Assembly: GCA_946008205.1 (NCBI GenBank)
Contig: CAMGAZ010000006.1
Location: 1-17,709, forward strand
Direction of reading: 5' to 3'
Origin: an uncultured Clostridium sp.
GTDB lineage: Bacteria; Bacillota; Clostridia; TANB77; CAG-508
DNA length: 17,709 nt
A program made the position numbers and the translations under genes. Under the pieces are notes generated by a model. The model worked only from the letters and a program-made list of their open reading frames with translations. It was not told the origin of the DNA and did no database searches. Of this stretch, positions 12,813 to 17,709 are shown in pieces. Numbering within the stretch: position 1 is the stretch's first letter; every line of letters starts with the position of its first letter.

Positions 12813-15800
12813 TTACAGTTGTTCTACTAATTTCTTTATTTCATTTAAGCTTCTTATTTTCCCTCCATATGAATTTATGGTATTTATAGCTTTTTCAAAC
12901 TCAACGAAGTCGGCTCCTCCATCTTTATCTTTGAATATTCCTTTAGTATGTTTTCTTATAATCTCTTTTAAGTCTTCTTTACTTTCATAAGTCTCGAAAG
13001 AGTTAACCATAGAATTGTATAAGCAATTATTTAGTGTTGCATATTCTTTTGCTCCTTTATCTTTGCCTTTATTCATAAAGAATTTCGTTATTTCAATATC
13101 TTTTAAAATTGTTTCAGAATTATTCTTTTTTAGTTTTATTTTTTCTCCTTCTTGTATTAATTGATAAAGTTTATTAGATTCAATTATCTCGAACCTTGCA
13201 TAGCGCGTATTATTAATATAAAATTGCAGATTAGAACTCTCTTCTACTTTTGTGCCAGATGTTTCTACAATATTATTGTTTTTATCGATGGAAAATCTAA
13301 AATTACTGCATATTTTTTTATCTTTGTCAGATAAGTAGTGGCAATATGAAATCTTTGAAAGTAGTAGTGATGTATATAGTCCTAAGTCATATCTAAATCT
13401 AAAAAAATCATAAACATTTGATTTTGGAAATTCTTTAATTCCGTCATTATTGAAGATTTTACTAAGTAATTCTAGTGAATACCAGACTAATTCGTTATAC
13501 TTTGATTCATATGAGCAACTTACTAATAAATCTAATAGATAGCTAAAGTTATTAAAGATATTTAGTGTAGGAATCATCTTAAGATTCTTAACTTTATCGT
13601 AAAATAAATCTATCATTTTTTTGTAATATGAAATATTTCCAGTTCTGTAATAAATATATATAGGTAAAATCATAAATCTTTGCCAATATCTATCATAGTT
13701 TTGTGCCTTATATGTTCCAATAATTTTATAATTTTCGAAATAGTAATTGATTAATTCTTCGTAGTCTTGATATAGTGTATTAAAAGTTTGTATTAGGATT
13801 TCTTCTGAATGTATATTTATATTATAATATGGTTTAAAACATTTGAATAGTTCAGCAAACTGTTCCTTTATTTTCTCAAGTTTTAAATTTTGAATATTGC
13901 TCCTATCTGTGTATCTAGCTTCTTTATAAATATCTAATGCTTGTCCTGGCTTCTGATAATACAATAATAACAATCTTACTTTATATTCGCATTTAATTTT
14001 TTCAGCCCTACGATCGTATTTACCATATATTTCTTGCATTTTATTATATAAGTCATCTAAAAGCTTAAGGCTAACATTTTCTAATTCTTCAAATTTCTTA
14101 CTTTCTTTTTTTCTATATTCTATAGAAAAAGTTTCTGCGAATTGTGAAAATTTATAAATCAAATCACAATATTTTTCTATAATTGCAGAATTATTTGACT
14201 CAAGAATTTCTTCCTCTATTTTAATAAAGAAATCAAAAATCTTCATTTTTATTTCATCGCTTATTTGCTCATCATATAAAGCAATTGCGACTTTAGTAAA
14301 TAGCTCCATAGCCGTACTATCGATTAATTCTCTATTTTTCGTAACTAATTCCATTGCTATATTAATATAATGATTAATAAATTTTATTTTCTCTTCTTTA
14401 ATCTTCTTTTCAATTTCTTCATTAATTTCATTTTTATCAACCAATTGAACACCGGCATATTTGTATTCTCTTTCTGGACCTTTTCTTAGTCTATAATCTC
14501 TCATTAGGTATCCAGTTCCCGGCTTTCCTTTAAATTCTTCATAAACTATTGCTAAAGATAGTCTAACTAACAATCTTTTATAATATATGTTTTCAGTATT
14601 TTTATTTTCTTCATGGAATTCGTCAAATCCTTGCTTAAATTCTTTATAATGCCTTCTTGTGTAGTTTGCTAACATATTTTCCACACTTGACTTTTTATAT
14701 TTGTTCTTTTTTAGTATATCTATATATTGGTCCAGTTCATAAGATGTGAAATAACTACTTCTTTTAATGTATTCTTGTGAAGCTAAGGTGTGTTGTCCAT
14801 CGGCCAAAATTTTTATAATATATGATATTTGTTTCATCTGGTCTTCAGAATTCTTATACATTCTTTTTTCTCTTTTATAATGCTCCATTACATCTTTGTA
14901 CGTAAATTTGTTGTTTCTTAAAGTTACAATATTGCTGTCTTTTCTTACATTATAATATCTACAAAGGCATATATAAAGTCCCTGTAGTCTTCTATATTCG
15001 TAAGTATTTTTAAATATTTTATAGTTTAATATTACCTCTATTTTTTTAGGATCATATCTACCATCATAGATTTCTAGATATTTTTCTATTTTATCTAATA
15101 AATTGTTCACCATATCGCAGTATTCTTTTTTAGTAGCTTTAGTAAACTTAGGTTTTTGGTATAAGAATTCGATTATATTAGAAACTATCTCATCAATAAC
15201 TTCACAGTATTTACCTGCTTTTATATTTTGAAGATACATTGCACTCTTTTTTACTTTTTTGGTTTCTAATGATTGTTCTTCTATGTTCTTCATGTTTTCT
15301 TTGTTTGAAGATTTGTCTATTTCTTTTATTTCTTCTATCGTTTCTATTTTCTCTATTTGCGTAATTTTTTCTTCCTGTTTTTCTCTAATGATTGTATTAA
15401 ATTTATTTTTTATAATTGGAGAAGCTTCCTCTGTTATTACATCCCTGATTGTTTCATGTATTTTATAATTTTCTCCCTCATGTATTACAAAAGAAAATTG
15501 TTTTATTTTTTCATACAAGCTAAATGAGAAATTACCCAATACTGGCCTTATTCTGTCTTCAATATTATTGTCTGTCCAATTTCCTATAAAGGCTAAAACA
15601 GTGACAAAATCTTTTTCCGAATCATTCATATATGTAAAAAAACGCTCAATAAGTTTACGCCTATCTCCGCTAAAGTCTTTCGCGGTCGGTTTTTGGTTTT
15701 GCTCGATGAATTTATAATATGTATCTACACACATGTCCAAAAAAACTGGAGTTCCACAAGTAATTTTATATATTTGATTAATTAAATCTTCCTCAGTGAT

Positions 15801-16730
15801 TCCTGCGGATCTTAAAAATGAAGTAGAATCTTCTTCTGACAAATCTCCAAGTAAATGTTGGTCTAAATTTCCAGTCCAATTTTTGTCCTCATCTTCCCAC
15901 TTTAACTTTTCTCTGCCTGCTATAACCCATAATACATTGTTAATATTTCTTATTAGTCCATCTTCGCCTTTTAGCCATTCATCTGCTTTTGAAATGCTAC
16001 CAACTTGGGTAAGTTCGTTTACTAGTCTTTCATAAGTATCCAATTGAAACACAAAAGGTAGTTTTTCATTTTTTATATTGTCTTGAAAATCCACTGCAAA
16101 GTAATAAGGTAACAGTTTTCTTAACTCTTCTTCATTTGTGTTATCTAATTCTTTAAATCTTTCTTTTAGTTTGACATCCTTAAATCTATTCCTTAATATG
16201 CTTGCTCCTTCATCGACCATAGAAGCAACTTTGGCAAAAGTGCCAACAAGAGGTATTTCCTCTATAAAGCTTACTAAAAAACTAAGCTCTCTATTTTTTA
16301 CTAAAACATTCTCAAGTTCTGGCTTTGATGCCTCAATTCCTAATTTTGTTTTGTACTCATATGCTGCTAAATCAAATAGTGGAAATTCAAATTTATATTT
16401 TTTATTAAGTTCTGCCTTTATTGCATTTAAAATAGATAGTACATCATTATTTAAATATTTTAATTTTTCAAAATCTATATAACAATATTTTGTATCTTTA
16501 CTATCTCTTTCTAGCTCATATCTAATTCGTTCAAGTAATCTAGTTTTGCCGGCTCCTCCAATACCATAAAATGTAATAATTTGAATTGGTATTTTTTCTT
16601 CATTTAGAATTGCACCTTTAATTAAATTATACTTTTCCCAAAAAACATTTCTTGGCTCTACTCTGTCAGTAAATTCTTTAACGGCTTTGTTATTTTTTAT
16701 ATTTTTCTCTTCATTAACGAAAAAAGCCAT
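12813..16730 (-). CDS. Large STAND-type P-loop NTPase with helical C-terminal region
   Basis: A 1305-residue soluble protein. The N-terminus F-T-D-R-V-E-P-R (20-27) leads into a P-loop NTPase: Walker A G-I-G-G-A-G-K-T (56-63), Walker B-like L-P-F-V-F-Q-L-D (224-231), a sensor-like W-V-I-A-G-R-E (268-274) and G-T-P-V-F-L-D (326-332), which resembles the GxP motif of STAND/AP-ATPases. A winged-helix-like segment follows (about 360-435, with I-H-E-T-I-R-D), then a charged E/K-rich linker (about 445-495). The remaining 800 residues look all-helical and rich in K, E, Y and N, possibly degenerate TPR-like sensor repeats. No toxic effector domain is recognisable. STAND proteins act as ligand-triggered oligomeric switches, including antiphage sensors. 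It has its own strong promoter and an AAAGGAG site 9 nt before the ATG, so it is a single-gene unit between comEC and clpE. Confidence 0.75.
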   Translation of the reverse strand: MAFFVNEEKNIKNNKAVKEFTDRVEPRNVFWEKYNLIKGAILNEEKIPIQIITFYGIGGAGKTRLLERIRYELERDSKDTKYCYIDFEKLKYLNNDVLSILNAIKAELNKKYKFEFPLFDLAAYEYKTKLGIEASKPELENVLVKNRELSFLVSFIEEIPLVGTFAKVASMVDEGASILRNRFKDVKLKERFKELDNTNEEELRKLLPYYFAVDFQDNIKNEKLPFVFQLDTYERLVNELTQVGSISKADEWLKGEDGLIRNINNVLWVIAGREKLKWEDEDKNWTGNLDQHLLGDLSEEDSTSFLRSAGITEEDLINQIYKITCGTPVFLDMCVDTYYKFIEQNQKPTAKDFSGDRRKLIERFFTYMNDSEKDFVTVLAFIGNWTDNNIEDRIRPVLGNFSFSLYEKIKQFSFVIHEGENYKIHETIRDVITEEASPIIKNKFNTIIREKQEEKITQIEKIETIEEIKEIDKSSNKENMKNIEEQSLETKKVKKSAMYLQNIKAGKYCEVIDEIVSNIIEFLYQKPKFTKATKKEYCDMVNNLLDKIEKYLEIYDGRYDPKKIEVILNYKIFKNTYEYRRLQGLYICLCRYYNVRKDSNIVTLRNNKFTYKDVMEHYKREKRMYKNSEDQMKQISYIIKILADGQHTLASQEYIKRSSYFTSYELDQYIDILKKNKYKKSSVENMLANYTRRHYKEFKQGFDEFHEENKNTENIYYKRLLVRLSLAIVYEEFKGKPGTGYLMRDYRLRKGPEREYKYAGVQLVDKNEINEEIEKKIKEEKIKFINHYINIAMELVTKNRELIDSTAMELFTKVAIALYDEQISDEIKMKIFDFFIKIEEEILESNNSAIIEKYCDLIYKFSQFAETFSIEYRKKESKKFEELENVSLKLLDDLYNKMQEIYGKYDRRAEKIKCEYKVRLLLLYYQKPGQALDIYKEARYTDRSNIQNLKLEKIKEQFAELFKCFKPYYNINIHSEEILIQTFNTLYQDYEELINYYFENYKIIGTYKAQNYDRYWQRFMILPIYIYYRTGNISYYKKMIDLFYDKVKNLKMIPTLNIFNNFSYLLDLLVSCSYESKYNELVWYSLELLSKIFNNDGIKEFPKSNVYDFFRFRYDLGLYTSLLLSKISYCHYLSDKDKKICSNFRFSIDKNNNIVETSGTKVEESSNLQFYINNTRYARFEIIESNKLYQLIQEGEKIKLKKNNSETILKDIEITKFFMNKGKDKGAKEYATLNNCLYNSMVNSFETYESKEDLKEIIRKHTKGIFKDKDGGADFVEFEKAINTINSYGGKIRSLNEIKKLVEQL

Positions 16731-16790
16731 AATCCGCGTCTCCTTTACTTTTAGTTTATAAAATTTGATAATATATTAAGTATTTTTATT

Positions 16791-16819
16791 ATTTTATATA
16801 TAAACAGTTTCTTTGTCAA
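16791..16819 (-). promoter_or_regulatory. Predicted sigma-A promoter of the STAND NTPase gene
   Basis: On the minus strand a consensus TTGACA (16814-16819) and TAAAAT (16791-16796) are 17 bp apart, giving a leader of about 54 nt. It lies 31 bp after the comEC stop, and no terminator is evident between, so read-through from comEC is possible too. Confidence 0.75.
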
Positions 16820-16849
16820 TGCATCTTTTTTACTATAACATTTTAGTAT

Positions 16850-17709
16850 TTATTTAACACAACATTCTAGCTTTAGTCTACCTTCGTGTTTTACTTTAAT
16901 ACTAATTTCACCATTTTCGTCCGTTCTATATATTTTACATTTTAAATCACGTAATCTCTCTAGTACCGATTCGTTCGGATGTCCAAATGTATTGTCTTTT
17001 CCTACACCTATTAATGCAATTTTGGGTTTTACTAACTCTATAAAATTTTGCGAGCTTGACGTTTTAGAACCATGATGAGCTACTTTTAATATATCTGCCT
17101 TTAGTTTGTTTCCATATTCCTTAACTAGCTCTTGCTCTGCATCATATTCAATATCTCCTGTAAACAGCACCGTAAAAAGCTTATTATCCATTTTGTATTT
17201 TAATTTTGCAACTATTGCATTTGCATTAAGTCCACCCTTTCCGTCGTCTAATAAAGTATCTCCTGGATGTAAAATATCAAAATTTGCATATTTATCTACC
17301 ATTATTGTTTCTCCTCTTTTTGCCTCTATTATCCTTATTTTCTTTGCTTTGCACATTTTAATTATCTTGCCGTATTCAGCAGATTGGCTCGCTTGTTTAC
17401 TTACCACAATATTTTCTACTTTTATCTTTTTTATCACCGCTTCTATTCCTTGTGCATGGTCGGCGTCAAAATGTGATATGATAATATAATCCAGTTTCTT
17501 TATTCTTCTGTCTAATAGATATGGCAATAATACCTTCTCTCCCACATCATATTTATCTGGAGTTCTACTTCCTCCTCCATCTATTAGGACATTCTTTCCT
17601 GTCGGAGTACATATTAACGTACTGTCACCTTGTCCAACATCTATGAAGTAGAATCTCATTCCCCATTCTATATTTATCGAATATGTTATTAAAGATATAC
17701 AAATTAAAA
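16850..17709 (-). CDS. comEC: ComEC/Rec2 competence protein, C-terminal metallo-beta-lactamase domain (5' end outside window)
   Basis: ComEC is the inner-membrane channel for DNA uptake in competence. Only its C-terminal part is visible. A Met at 17657-17659 could be taken as a start, but the frame stays open to the window edge and encodes a hydrophobic stretch (L-I-C-I-S-L-I-T-Y-S) just before M-R-F-Y-F-I-D-V-G-Q-G-D-S. That is the usual junction between the ComEC channel and its metallo-beta-lactamase-like domain. There is also no good ribosome binding site for the Met. Counting from that Met, the metal motif is S-H-F-D-A-D-H (62-68), followed by F-T-G-D and V-A-H-H-G-S further on; this domain is thought to act as a nuclease on the incoming strand. 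A stand-alone ComEC-like hydrolase is the less likely alternative. The STAND gene follows after about 120 bp. Confidence 0.85.
   Translation of the reverse strand, partial: LICISLITYSINIEWGMRFYFIDVGQGDSTLICTPTGKNVLIDGGGSRTPDKYDVGEKVLLPYLLDRRIKKLDYIIISHFDADHAQGIEAVIKKIKVENIVVSKQASQSAEYGKIIKMCKAKKIRIIEAKRGETIMVDKYANFDILHPGDTLLDDGKGGLNANAIVAKLKYKMDNKLFTVLFTGDIEYDAEQELVKEYGNKLKADILKVAHHGSKTSSSQNFIELVKPKIALIGVGKDNTFGHPNESVLERLRDLKCKIYRTDENGEISIKVKHEGRLKLECCVK

Noticed and set aside
16850..17659. Free-standing metallo-beta-lactamase hydrolase acting as partner or effector of the STAND protein
   Set aside because: The frame stays open to the window edge through a hydrophobic segment typical of ComEC just before the domain, so it is the C-terminal part of ComEC.

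Overview
The window is very AT-rich, uses purine-rich ribosome binding sites and several TTG/GTG starts, and carries the cell-division order ftsQ(divIB)-ylxW-ylxX-sbp-ftsA known from Firmicutes. Together with a BofC-like protein (a sporulation-associated domain) and a zinc-finger Clp ATPase of the ClpE type, this points to a low-GC Gram-positive, most likely a member of the Clostridia. The species cannot be named from the sequence. Almost everything is on the minus strand; only one small membrane-anchored protein gene is on the plus strand.

Layout, from right to left (direction of minus-strand transcription): the C-terminal part of ComEC (its N-terminus is outside the window); a 1305-residue STAND-type P-loop NTPase with its own strong promoter; a short intergenic region that looks like a promoter-hairpins-terminator small RNA unit; clpE followed by pgsA; a 111-bp hairpin between convergent genes; the plus-strand BofC-like gene, which is frameshifted near its 3' end; a promoter-to-terminator operon of a DUF3298/RsiV-like anchored protein, DNA topoisomerase III and a patatin-like phospholipase; and the murA-ftsQ-ylxW-ylxX-sbp cluster followed by ftsA, which has its own promoter.

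The most striking observation is in murA. The gene would encode a normal 418-residue enzyme, but 58 bp are inserted exactly at the catalytic cysteine loop (PGGCD) and put the two halves in different frames. The codons for G-G-C-D occur on both sides of the extra segment with only synonymous differences, and the right-hand copy lies in a perfect 7-bp hairpin whose loop holds AGGAGG. This may be a recent disabling insertion, an assembly chimera or, much more speculatively, a translational bypass element. The rest of both murA halves is well conserved, and the 3' half abuts ftsQ (TAAATG).

Other points of interest are the large STAND NTPase beside comEC, which could be a defence or signalling protein, the candidate small RNA next to it, and the frameshifted BofC-like gene. 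No tRNA, rRNA, CRISPR array, transposase or integrase gene was seen. Protein family assignments rest on motif recognition by eye; no database search was run.
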